Source: CAVUAN01 sp963739435
GTDB taxonomy: Bacteria > Acidobacteriota > Thermoanaerobaculia > UBA5066 > Gp7-AA6
Direction: 5' to 3'
Assembly (NCBI GenBank): GCA_963739435.1
Contig: CAVUAN010000015.1
Span: 62,001 to 126,000 of the forward strand
Length of the DNA: 64,000 nucleotides
The stretch's first letter is position 1. Every line of letters starts with the position of its first letter. Shown here piece by piece: positions 35,599-46,800 of this stretch. A program made the translations under genes and the position numbers. Below the pieces are notes generated by a model. It saw only the letters and a list, made by a program, of their open reading frames with translations, was not told the DNA's origin and searched no databases.

Positions 35599-37265
35599 GT
35601 CCTGGGCCGGAAGAGGCGCGAGAAGAGCGTGGGCCGGCTGTCCTCTCCCTCCACCGGGACAGCCTCGGGCTCGACGGATGCCAGGCCCTTCTCCGCGGGC
35701 GCCGTCGCCGTGCTTTCGGAGTGCCGGGCGGCACCGACCCGGGCCGCGGGAGGCGCCGGTGCCGCGGGCTTCTCCGACAGCCCCTTCAGGATCGACTCCA
35801 GGATCTCGTGGTTCTCCGGTGTGGGATCGAGAGCGACCAGACGCTGTGCAAACGGCTCGGCGTCGGCGAACCGTCCGTGAATGCACATGTGGCGGGCTGC
35901 CTCGCGCAGGTAGTCCTGCCGGCGGGGGGCCAGGCGCGCCGCTTCCATCAAATTCTCGAGCCCCCGGTCGACCCACTTGGCGTTCTTCAGCTCCACCTGG
36001 GCCAGAGTGAAGCGGTACTCCGGGTTGTCCGGCACGAAGCGGATGGCTTCACGCAGCATTTCGACGGCGGGATGGAAGTCCTTCTCCTCGATGAGCCTCT
36101 TGGCCCGCTTGAAACTCTCCGCCGCCAGTTGCTGCCGGGCTCTCGGGTCCGACGAGGTCTCCGCGACCGCCATCGGCGTCGGCGCTTCCACCACGCTCTG
36201 GTCATATTCCTGGCGCTTCGCCGGGTCGGAGAGGACGCCATAGGCGATCTTCAGATGCTCGAAGACGGCGTTGAGTTCTTTCTCGAAGGTGGCCAGGTCT
36301 TCGCGGTGGCGCAGGTCGGGGTGAAAGAGTCGGCTGCGCTCGAAGTACGCGCGGCCGATGTCCTCCTGCGAAGAGTCAGGCGGAATGCCCAGGAGCTCGT
36401 AGTGCGTGAGCCAGTCGATGCGCCGGTAGGTGTTCTTGATGAGCTCGGAGTGCGCGGGCGTGCGCATGGTGGGGCCCGCCTGAACTTCGACGTTCAAGCC
36501 CGCAAAGCCCCCTCCCGCCTCGCGGGGCGCCGCGATGCCCTCCTTCTTCCATTCCACGATGCCGCAGGACAGCAGCGAATAGAGGGTCTTGGCCGTGGCC
36601 CCGCGGGAGGTGCCCCCGATCTTCAGTAGCGACTCGACGTCGAAAACGCCGTCGATGCGCGAGAGCAGGTACGCTTCCTGCGGCGCCAGCGGCAGGTACT
36701 GGTATCGGGACATGGGATCCGCCGCCAGCATGGGAACGTGACGCCCGTCACCCAGCCGCTCGCGGAAGACTTCATTCTCGGGCAGCCGGCGGATGCCCTC
36801 GACGATGATCGCCGCCGTCGAAAGCGTGAGGGCCACGTCGGGATCGAGCACGCCCGTCGAGGGTTGGAAGCGGTAGTCCCCGGCGTCCCACTCGAAGGTC
36901 GAAAAGACGATCTCCTCGACCAGCCGGCGAATCTCCGTGTCCAGCACGGCCCGCGAAACGAGCCCCTTCTCCACGAGTATTTTGCCGAGGCGCGCGCGTC
37001 CCTGCTTGGCAACTGTCTCGAGCGCCCAGGCCAGCTCCTCGTCCGTGATCCAGCCGCGCCTCTTCAAGAAGGCGCCGATGCGCTGCCCCTCGCGCGAAGA
37101 GGTCGCGGTCCGCAGCTCGCCCTTCTCGAAGAAGAGGTGGCGCGTCTCGTCGCCCCGGACGAGCGACAACGTCCCTTTCAATTGTTCGAGAAAGATCCGT
37201 CGGAGGACCTGTGGCAGCGGGGTCTCGGCGAGCGAGCCCCGGAATCCGGTGTTCGTCGTCTGCAT
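35595..37265 (-). CDS. DUF4388, DnaJ-like J domain and TPR protein
   Basis: 556 aa with three recognisable parts: an N-terminal DUF4388/PATAN domain (FRGSLAETPLPQVLRRIFLEQLKGTLSL, FFEKGELRTATSSREG), a J domain at about residues 290-360 with HPD intact (THYELLGIPPDSSQ; RSRLFHPDLRH), and TPR-like helices (AAESFKRAKRLIEEKDFHPAVEML). The C-terminus is a disordered Pro/Ala tail. DUF4388 proteins are common in Acidobacteriota, Myxococcota and Deinococcota and are linked to signalling and gliding; the combination with a J domain suggests an adaptor for Hsp70. It is coupled to DUF4126. Confidence 0.85.
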   Translation of the reverse strand: MQTTNTGFRGSLAETPLPQVLRRIFLEQLKGTLSLVRGDETRHLFFEKGELRTATSSREGQRIGAFLKRRGWITDEELAWALETVAKQGRARLGKILVEKGLVSRAVLDTEIRRLVEEIVFSTFEWDAGDYRFQPSTGVLDPDVALTLSTAAIIVEGIRRLPENEVFRERLGDGRHVPMLAADPMSRYQYLPLAPQEAYLLSRIDGVFDVESLLKIGGTSRGATAKTLYSLLSCGIVEWKKEGIAAPREAGGGFAGLNVEVQAGPTMRTPAHSELIKNTYRRIDWLTHYELLGIPPDSSQEDIGRAYFERSRLFHPDLRHREDLATFEKELNAVFEHLKIAYGVLSDPAKRQEYDQSVVEAPTPMAVAETSSDPRARQQLAAESFKRAKRLIEEKDFHPAVEMLREAIRFVPDNPEYRFTLAQVELKNAKWVDRGLENLMEAARLAPRRQDYLREAARHMCIHGRFADAEPFAQRLVALDPTPENHEILESILKGLSEKPAAPAPPAARVGAARHSESTATAPAEKGLASVEPEAVPVEGEDSRPTLFSRLFRPRT

Positions 37266-37305
37266 ATCAGTCGGAATGGTCTATTCCCATCAAGGGTAAC
37301 AGAAA

Positions 37306-39033
37306 CTACCGGACCCCGACGACCGCGGGGTGGTTGGAGAGCGTCACAAAATGCAGTGGGACGCCGTCTTTAGCCTTTCGCGCCTCCTCGGCGGTCGCAA
37401 ATCGGCCCCAGAGCACGCGGAAGCATGTCCGGCCCCGATGTTCGGTCGTCTGCAGCCACAGGGAGCCTGTCGGGTGGTCGTGCTTCCACGCGTCCTCGAG
37501 TGTCGCAATCTCGCAGGCAAGCAGGAGTTGCACGGCGTAGCGGGTGCCCGGCTCGGAAGCGAGACGCCGGCGTCCCGCCTCCGCCCGGTCGAGCCACACC
37601 TTGCGCCCCGGCCCGGCCGGCGCGGCAGCGGCTGCCGCGGGCCGCGCCGTCGGCAGCGGTCGCGTCGTTGGAGCCGCGGCCGCCTTCCCCGGTGCCGCCG
37701 GAGCTTTTGTCGGGGCAAGCACCGCGGCCGCTGTTCTGGCGGGGGTCGGATTGGGCGGAACAACCACGGCAGGAGCCATCTCCGTGGGCCTGGGAGCCTC
37801 GGCCGGCGCCGTCGGAACGGAGGCTGCGACCGTCCGCTCTGGAAGGACAGACGTCGAGCTTCCGGAGGGCCGGCTCCTCAGGTACAGGACGGCCGTTGCC
37901 GCGACAGCCAGGAAAGCCAGCACGCCGAGGAGAATGGGTCCCTGGCTCTTGCCGGGCCGGCCGGGGACCGGCTCCTCGATCCGCTCGAGGATGGGATCCG
38001 GCGGCCCGGGCGCCAGCGTGTCCCAGTTCGAGCCGGAAGCGGCCTGCAGGTCGGCCGCCACGGCGTCCGAGTCGAGCGTGTGTGCCTCGAAGGCTTCGGC
38101 CGCCCCGAACGAGCGCAAGTCCCTGTCGGTCTCGGGCACGAGCTCGGTCTCAGCCTGCGGCATGGGAAAGTCAGGCAGGGGCGCAAAGGCCTCGGAGGGC
38201 TCGGCCGCGGTGGCTTCGATTTCCGCGTCCAGCGGGTCTTCACCGGGAGCCTCCGCAGGAATGGGCCGCTCGGCCGGCCCCGCCGACAGAATCGCGCCGG
38301 CACCGGCGGAAGAATCCGATTGATCCGCTCCCGCCTCCGGCCGCAGGAGCTGGAGAGTGACCAGCGCCGCCAGGAGCTTCTCCACCGCGAAGGCGTCGGC
38401 CGGAGCCTTCGCGGTTATCTGCCGGGCCGAGGCCGTGCCGTCGATGAGATGGACAACGGACTCCGCATCGGCCGTCAGGCCGAAGGTCGAGAACTCCTGT
38501 TCGAAGTCCTCGGAGCGCGCCAGCGGCGCATCGGGGCTGCCGAGCTGGTGGTCCACGAGAGCCCGGTCTCGCGAGCGCAGAAACAGCTCGAGCACGAGGC
38601 GCGGGATCGGGAGCCGGAACTCACCCGAGACCGACCGCGTGTCGGGCTCGGCGAGGTATCGGCCGTCGCTCCACGTCAGGAGATCCGAGAGCACTTCGAT
38701 CGCCCGGATCTTTTCGCCCCACTTCCATTCGCGGCGGGTCAGCACGCCCGCCTGCATCGCGGCCATCGCGCGGTCCGAGCCTTCCGGAGCTGCCAGGCGC
38801 TCCAGCGCCGCCGGCTCGAGTTTTCCAGCGCGCACCAGGATCGCCGCATTCTCGAAACGGGGGTCCGCCGAGAACGTGGCGACGACCTCTCCGTCGGCGA
38901 TGTCGAAACCGCCCGTCACGCCGGCGCGCGTGAAGTCCAGCGTGATGCTCGCCTTCTCGCGCCAGAGGGCCACCAGGGCCGCGAGCAAGTCGACGTCGCG
39001 GACTTCCCCGCTGCGTTCAAACCGCTTCTTCAT
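37306..39033 (-). CDS. DUF4388-like protein with one membrane helix and a SPOR-like end
   Basis: 575 aa. The N-terminal ~240 residues resemble the DUF4388 domain (LVALWREKASITLDFTRAGV; GFDIADGEVVATFSAD; LTWSDGRYLAEPD), then an acidic linker, a single helix (ILLGVLAFLAVAATAVLYL), an Ala/Pro/Thr-rich stretch and a C-terminal domain RYAVQLLLACEIATLEDAWK, FRVLWGRFATAEEARKAKDG that looks like a SPOR (peptidoglycan-binding) fold. So a cytoplasmic DUF4388 sensor seems tied to the cell wall. ATG 39033 overlaps the uvrC stop (ATGA). Confidence 0.8.
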   Translation of the reverse strand: MKKRFERSGEVRDVDLLAALVALWREKASITLDFTRAGVTGGFDIADGEVVATFSADPRFENAAILVRAGKLEPAALERLAAPEGSDRAMAAMQAGVLTRREWKWGEKIRAIEVLSDLLTWSDGRYLAEPDTRSVSGEFRLPIPRLVLELFLRSRDRALVDHQLGSPDAPLARSEDFEQEFSTFGLTADAESVVHLIDGTASARQITAKAPADAFAVEKLLAALVTLQLLRPEAGADQSDSSAGAGAILSAGPAERPIPAEAPGEDPLDAEIEATAAEPSEAFAPLPDFPMPQAETELVPETDRDLRSFGAAEAFEAHTLDSDAVAADLQAASGSNWDTLAPGPPDPILERIEEPVPGRPGKSQGPILLGVLAFLAVAATAVLYLRSRPSGSSTSVLPERTVAASVPTAPAEAPRPTEMAPAVVVPPNPTPARTAAAVLAPTKAPAAPGKAAAAPTTRPLPTARPAAAAAAPAGPGRKVWLDRAEAGRRRLASEPGTRYAVQLLLACEIATLEDAWKHDHPTGSLWLQTTEHRGRTCFRVLWGRFATAEEARKAKDGVPLHFVTLSNHPAVVGVR

Positions 39034-40838
39034 GCCGGCCTCGCTGCGCCGTCGAGGTAGCTGCGCACCGCCCGCGCCGAGGAAGGCCCGACGACCTCCG
39101 CGATCCGGTCCGGGTTGGCCGCGGCCAGGCCAGCCAGGGATCCAAACTCACGCAGCAGGCGGCGCGCCCGGGTGGGCCCGATCCCCGGGATGTCCGTCAG
39201 GCTGGTTTCCCGCATGCGGCGGGCGCGGCGGCCCCGGTGGTTCGTGATCGCGAACCGGTGCGCTTCGTCGCGGACGCGCTGCACGAGCTTCAGCGCCGGG
39301 TCCTTTCGGGCCAACCGGATGGGGTCCGGGCGGCCGACCGTCCACAGCTCCTCTTCGCGCTTGGCCAGACCCACGACCGGAAGGTCGACGCCGACCCGGT
39401 CGAGGGCCGTCAGGGCGGCCTGGAGCTGTCCGCGGCCGCCATCCACGAGGACGAGATCGGGCATCGCTCCTCCTTCATCGCGCAGCCGCCGGTACCGGCG
39501 CTCCACCGCCTCGGCCATGCTGCGAAAGTCGTCCGGCTCGAGGAGCTGCTGCGCGGCGATGCCGAACAGCCGGTACTCCTCCTTCTTGGGCTTGCCGTCC
39601 GCGAACACCACGAGCGAGGCGACGCTGTCGGTGCCCTGCAGGTGCGAGATGTCGAAAGCCTCGATCCGGCGCGGGGGCACGGCCAGGCCGAGGGCTCCCG
39701 AAAGCCTCTCGACGGCCAGGGCGTCGTCCCCGCCCGGCCGCCGGAAACGGACGCGGTGGCGCTCGCGGGCGTTGTCCTCGGCCAGCGCGATGCGATCCCG
39801 CGCGGGTCCGCGCCGGGGCACCCGCACCGCGACCCTCTGGCTCCGCTTCTCCCGGAGAAAGGCTTCGAGGAGTTCCGGGGAGGCGATTGCGACCGGCAGG
39901 TGGATCTCGGAAGGCAGGAACGGGTTGGCGTCGTAGAACTGAGGCAGAAACGCCTCGAGGAACGCCGCCGGGTCCGTCACCAGCGACTTCTCGAAGAAGA
40001 ACTCCCGGCGGTCCTGGACGACTCCGCCGCGCACGACGAGGATAGCGACCGAAACGTCGCCGCCCGACTCGAAGAATCCGAAGACGTCCGCGCTCTCGCC
40101 CTTGACCGATTGGACGACCTGCTTCTCGGACACGTCCTCCACCGTGCGGATCGCGTCACGGTACGCTCCCGCCATCTCGAAGCTCTGCTCCTCCGACGCC
40201 GCCAGCATTTTCGCCTCGAGGCGCGGCAGGAGCTCCCGGTTGCGGCCCTGCAGAAACAGGATGACGTCCCGCACGGCTTCGTCGTAGGCCTCCTTCGTGG
40301 TCAACCCCGCTACGCACGGACCGAGACAGGCGTGCAAGTCGTAATACAGGCATGGCCGGGGCAGGCGGCCGTCGATCTCGATCGTACAGGTGCGGATTTG
40401 AAACGCGCGGGTGATCATCCGCATGATCCGCCGCGCGAGGCCGCCCCAGAAGGGCCCGAAGTAGGAGTGGCCGTCCTCCTCCACCCTTCTCGTCACGAGA
40501 GCGCGCGGCCACTGTTCGCCGGTCGTGATCTTGATGTACGGGTACGTCTTGTCGTCGCGCAGGCAGATGTTGTAGCGGGGCCGGTGCTTCTTGATGAGCG
40601 CGTTCTCGAGAAGCAGAGCCTCGAGCTCCGTGTTCGTGACGATGGTCTCGATGTCCCGGTGGGCGGCGACGAGCGCTGCCGTTTTCGCGCTCTCGGCCCC
40701 CTTCGAGAAGTACGAGGCAACCCTCTTCTTGAGGCTGAGCGCCTTTCCGACGTACAGAATCCTTCCCTTTGGGCCCTTGAAGAGGTAAACGCCGGGCCCG
40801 TCGGGGAGGTTTTCGGGAGGGTGAGGAGCCGCCGGCAC
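39030..40838 (-). CDS. uvrC: Excinuclease ABC subunit C
   Basis: 602 aa. UvrC makes both incisions in nucleotide excision repair. The N-terminal GIY-YIG nuclease has GPGVYLFKGPKGRILYVGKA and SLKKRVASYF; the Cys region CLYYDLHACLGPCVAG; the UVR motif EEQSFEMAGAYRDAIRTVED; the C-terminal RNase H-like part FDISHLQGTDSVASLVVF, DLVLVDGGRGQLQAAL, DEAHRFAITNHR; and a tandem HhH end SLTDIPGIGPTRARRLLREFG. The start is GTG 40838, divergent from the zinc-ribbon gene. Confidence 0.97.
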   Translation of the reverse strand: MPAAPHPPENLPDGPGVYLFKGPKGRILYVGKALSLKKRVASYFSKGAESAKTAALVAAHRDIETIVTNTELEALLLENALIKKHRPRYNICLRDDKTYPYIKITTGEQWPRALVTRRVEEDGHSYFGPFWGGLARRIMRMITRAFQIRTCTIEIDGRLPRPCLYYDLHACLGPCVAGLTTKEAYDEAVRDVILFLQGRNRELLPRLEAKMLAASEEQSFEMAGAYRDAIRTVEDVSEKQVVQSVKGESADVFGFFESGGDVSVAILVVRGGVVQDRREFFFEKSLVTDPAAFLEAFLPQFYDANPFLPSEIHLPVAIASPELLEAFLREKRSQRVAVRVPRRGPARDRIALAEDNARERHRVRFRRPGGDDALAVERLSGALGLAVPPRRIEAFDISHLQGTDSVASLVVFADGKPKKEEYRLFGIAAQQLLEPDDFRSMAEAVERRYRRLRDEGGAMPDLVLVDGGRGQLQAALTALDRVGVDLPVVGLAKREEELWTVGRPDPIRLARKDPALKLVQRVRDEAHRFAITNHRGRRARRMRETSLTDIPGIGPTRARRLLREFGSLAGLAAANPDRIAEVVGPSSARAVRSYLDGAARPA

Positions 40839-40890
40839 GCAATCAGTGTAACTCGCGACTCAAGTATGATCCGGCCGGCGCCTGCCGAAC

Positions 40891-41097
40891 ATGAAAGAGT
40901 GTCCCTACTGCTATACGAAAGTCGCTCAGACCGACGTCACCTGCCCGAATTGCGGCCGGGAGATCGAGCACTGGCAGACCGGGTTCTACGCGCGCCAGCC
41001 GCTGCCCGCCCGGTCGCGAACCGCCGTGTGGGCCGCGGCCCTCATCGCCTTCCTGCTCATCCTCGCGGGCTTCGCGAAGGCCTGCCACTGGGTCTGA
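40891..41097 (+). CDS. Small zinc-ribbon membrane protein
   Basis: 68 aa. Two CxxC pairs (CPYCYTK and CPNCGRE) form a zinc ribbon, followed by a hydrophobic helix near the C-terminus (VWAAALIAFLLILAGFA). I do not recognise a named family. It lies alone on the plus strand between uvrC and uvrB, divergent from the former. No strong ribosome-binding site is visible. The paired CxxC motifs and the single helix make a chance ORF unlikely. Confidence 0.75.
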   Translation: MKECPYCYTKVAQTDVTCPNCGREIEHWQTGFYARQPLPARSRTAVWAAALIAFLLILAGFAKACHWV

Positions 41098-41117
41098 CGA
41101 CGACGACGGGAGCGGGC

Positions 41118-41194
41118 GTCCAAAGTCCAAAGTTGAAAGTCCAAAGGAGCCAGGCTCCGTTCCCGACTTTGGACATTGGACTTTGGACTTTGGA
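41118..41194. repeat. TCCAAAG heptad repeat with inverted arms (copy B)
   Basis: The left arm (41118-41146) has GTCCAAAGTCCAAAG units and the right arm (41164-41194) has the reverse complement, with one degenerate unit on each side. The loop begins GGAGCCAGG, like copy A (GGAGCCCGG). It lies between convergent genes (zinc ribbon and uvrB), where a bidirectional terminator would be expected. Confidence 0.85.
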
Positions 41195-41209
41195 CCCCCT
41201 GGCCCTGTC

Positions 41210-43326
<2,117 letters not shown>

Positions 43327-43330
<4 letters not shown>

Positions 43331-43794
43331 GGGGACGGCGTCGGGACCGCGATGGGAGCCAGGGTGGGTGCCGGCGCTGCTCCTCCGGGGGCAGGGCCGA
43401 TGGACTCGCGGAATGCACGGATGATGTCCTGCACGTCCTCGTGCGTCAGCTTGCCCGAGCCGCTCTTCGGCGAGAATCGCTGGAAGCTCACGGAGCGATT
43501 ACTGCGCACCGTGCCATTACGCATTGCCTCCTTGAGGTCGGCGACCGCGGTGCGCAGCTCCTTCTTGTCCTCCTCCGTCACGTCGGGCCCGTAGTTCTTT
43601 TCGATGCCTGTGACCGCCCAGTCGAGGAGGGCGCCGGGGTTCTTCTTGACATACAGAACACCGCCGACCCCGATGAGAACGCAGAGGAGAGCGATGATGC
43701 CGCAGCCGATGAGACCGGTCTTCACGCACCCCCCTTTTTCGGGAGGGGCGTCCTGAACCAGGGGGATGGGAGTCATCGGCGATGCGGACGACAT
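43327..43794 (-). CDS. Single-helix membrane protein, unknown function
   Basis: 155 aa from ATG 43794. One membrane segment (TGLIGCGIIALLCVLIGVGGVLYVKK) follows a short Pro-rich cytoplasmic part, and the outer part is charged and helical (VTEEDKKELRTAVADLKEAM) with a Pro/Ala tail. I recognise no family. It is coupled to uvrB (GTGA) and divergent from the PBP1A gene. Confidence 0.7.
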
Positions 43795-43847
43795 GCGGGG
43801 AGCATACCGTCGGAGCCTCGCCCGAGCAATGGCGGTTATCATGGAGC

Positions 43848-46800
43848 GTGCGCCGCGCCGTCCTGCTGCTCGTCCCTCTCATCGTAGCCGGGGCGCTCGG
43901 GGCCGCGGCCGGCTCCGTGGCGACGGATTTCATCCGGGTCCCGCGCGTTTCCGAGCTGGCCAACTATCGTCCGGACATCATCACGGAGATCCGCGCGGCG
44001 GACGGGTCGACGATTGCCCGCTACTCGGTCGAGCGCCGCATCCTGGTTCCAGGCTCCGATATTCCGCCCGTCGTCCGCAACGCCCTCGTCGCCACCGAGG
44101 ACAAGAACTTCTACAGGCACGGCGGCCTCGACCTGACGCGAACGCTCTCCGCTTTTATCGTCAACCTGAAGAACCAGCGCTACGCACAGGGCGCCTCGAC
44201 GCTCACGCAACAGCTCGCGCGCGCGGTCTTTCTGTCGCCGTCCAAGACGATGACCCGCAAAATCAACGAGGCCTTCGTGGCTTTCGAGATCGAGCGGCGC
44301 TACTCCAAGGACCAGATCCTCACCCTCTATGCCAACATCATTCCCTGGGGCCACGGCAACTACGGCATCGAGGCGGCCTCCCGCTATTACTTCGGCAAAG
44401 GCGTCAAGAACCTGTCGCTGGCCGAGGCGGCCCTCCTGGCCGGGATCGTCCAGCGCCCGGCCGACCAGTCCCCCTTCAGGAACCCGGAGCTCGCCCGCCG
44501 GCGGCGATCGACCGCCCTGCGCCGGATGGTCGAGTCCGGGTACATCACCGAGGCCGCGCGCGCGACGGCCGAAGCCGAACCCCTTCCGACGCAGCCGGCC
44601 CTGAAGGAGACGGTCACGGCGCCGTTCTTCTGCGAGGAGATCCGCCAGTACCTCGAGAAGACCTACGGCGAAAAGGACCTCTACCGGCGCGGCCTGAAGG
44701 TGGATTCGACCCTCGACCCCGAGCTGCAGGCTTTCTCCGAGGAGGGGCTGGGCTGGGGCCTTCGGCAGCTCGCCCGGCGCCAGGGCTTCGAGCGCCAGCG
44801 CAACCTGCTCGCCGAGGGCTATGCGGACCTCAACGGCTACGTGGATCCTTCCTGGGCAGGGGCGACGTTTGCCGAGGGAGAGGCTCGCCGGGGGGTCGTT
44901 CTCGCCGTGACAGCCGGCTCCGCGGAAATCAAGGTCGCGGGCAAGACGTTTCCCCTCAAGCCCGGGGGATGGGCGTGGACCCACACGCCGAGTGCGGCGC
45001 GGCTGCTGAAGGTCGGCGACCTCGTCACCGTCACCTTCGAGAAACACAAGGACGGAGGCGCTCTCACCCTCGAGCGCGAGCCCAAGGAGCAGGGCGCGGT
45101 GCTCGTGCTCGAGAACGCGACCGGCGCGATCCGCGCGATGGTGGGCGGCTACGACTGGGGACAGACGAAGTTCAACCGGGTCACGCAGGCGCTGCGCCAG
45201 GCGGGCTCGACATTCAAGCCGTTCACCTATCTGGCCGCTCTCGAAGCCGGGTACACCCCTTCGGACACGGTTTTTGACGGCCCGATCTCGATTGTCATCG
45301 ACCCGCGGGAGCCGCCCTACACCCCCAGGAACTACGACGAGAAGTTCCGCGGCATCGTGACGCTCCGGCGAGCCCTCGAGGGCTCGCTGAACGTCCCGAC
45401 CATCCGGCTCAGCCAGATGGTGGGCTTGAACAACATCATCGACGCCGCGCACCGGGTGGGTATCCGGCAGAAGCTCGGGGCTTACCCCTCCCTGCCTCTC
45501 GGAGCCTTCGAGGTCACGCTCGCCGAGATGACGGCCGCTTACTCCGTCTTCGCCGATCAGGGGCTCCTCTATGCGCCCTTTCACTTCGACAGGATCACCG
45601 ACGCCAATGGCGACGTGCTGGAGCAGATGAAACCGGATGCGCGAGAGGTGGCCAGTCCCCAGGCATCCTTCCAGCTCCTGCAGATGTTGAAGGGCGTCAC
45701 GCAGCGGGGCACCGCCGCCTCTGCCGCGAGCCTCGGTCTGAACATCGCTGGCAAGACCGGGACGACGAACGACTACACCGACGCCTGGTTCATCGGCATG
45801 ACGCCCCGCTACACGATCGGGGTCTGGGTCGGCAATGACCTGAAGACGACGCTCGGGCACGACATGACGGGCACGAGGGTCGCTCTGCCGATCTGGATTC
45901 GAATCCTGTCGAAAATGAAGGCGGCGGGCCGCATCGACCCGAAGGCGGATTTCGAGGCCCCTCCAAACGTCATCTTCACGGCTGTCGACTACGAGACCGG
46001 CCTGAAGGCGACGCCCTCCTCGCCCCGCCCCATCCTCGAGGCCTTCGTCAGCGGCTCCCAGCCGACCGAGGAATGGAGCCAGCACTGGGAGGAGGTCACT
46101 CGCCTGCCGTGGTCGCTCCAGAAGTCCTTCTACCTGCCCAAGAAAGGCGAGTCGATCGACGAGATCTCGGATGTGCCAGCCGCGCCGACGCCCCCCCTCG
46201 CCCACTCCCGCCACACCCCGCTGATGCTCTGGCTTCGCCAGGGACGATCCCTCGTCCTCGCGCGCGGAGCCGACGCCGCCGTACGTTTCGTCCTCTTCGT
46301 CGCCACGGCGCGAGTCCTCGCTCCGTCCGACTATGCGATCTACGCGCTGCTCACCGCCGCGCTGGCCACCAGCCAGTGGGCCGTCGCGCTCGGAGGGCCG
46401 CGGGTCGGCCTCTACTTCCACGCGAGAGGCGTCCGGGGGCCCCTCTTCGGCTGGTTGTACGCGCTGGCTGCGGGCGCTTCGGCGGCCGTCATCGGCCTGA
46501 CGGTCGGCGTTGCGCCCTTGAGGCGCGTCTTCTTCTCCGAGGTCCCTGCAACCCTGCTGCTCCTCGGCCTCGCTCCCCTGCCGTTTTCCCTGGTCTCCGA
46601 CTCCCTGTCGTCTGCCCTGGTGGCGGACGGACGGCACCGCCTCTACGCGGCGACCCTCGGGATTCGCGGCGCCGGCTCGGCCATCGTGCTGGTATCGAGT
46701 CTCGCCGCGCCGAATCGCCTCGTCTGGATTCTCGGGGGCCGGCTTGCCGTCAACGCACTGGTCGCCGTCGTCGTCGCCTGGCTCGCCCGGGCGCGGCCCG

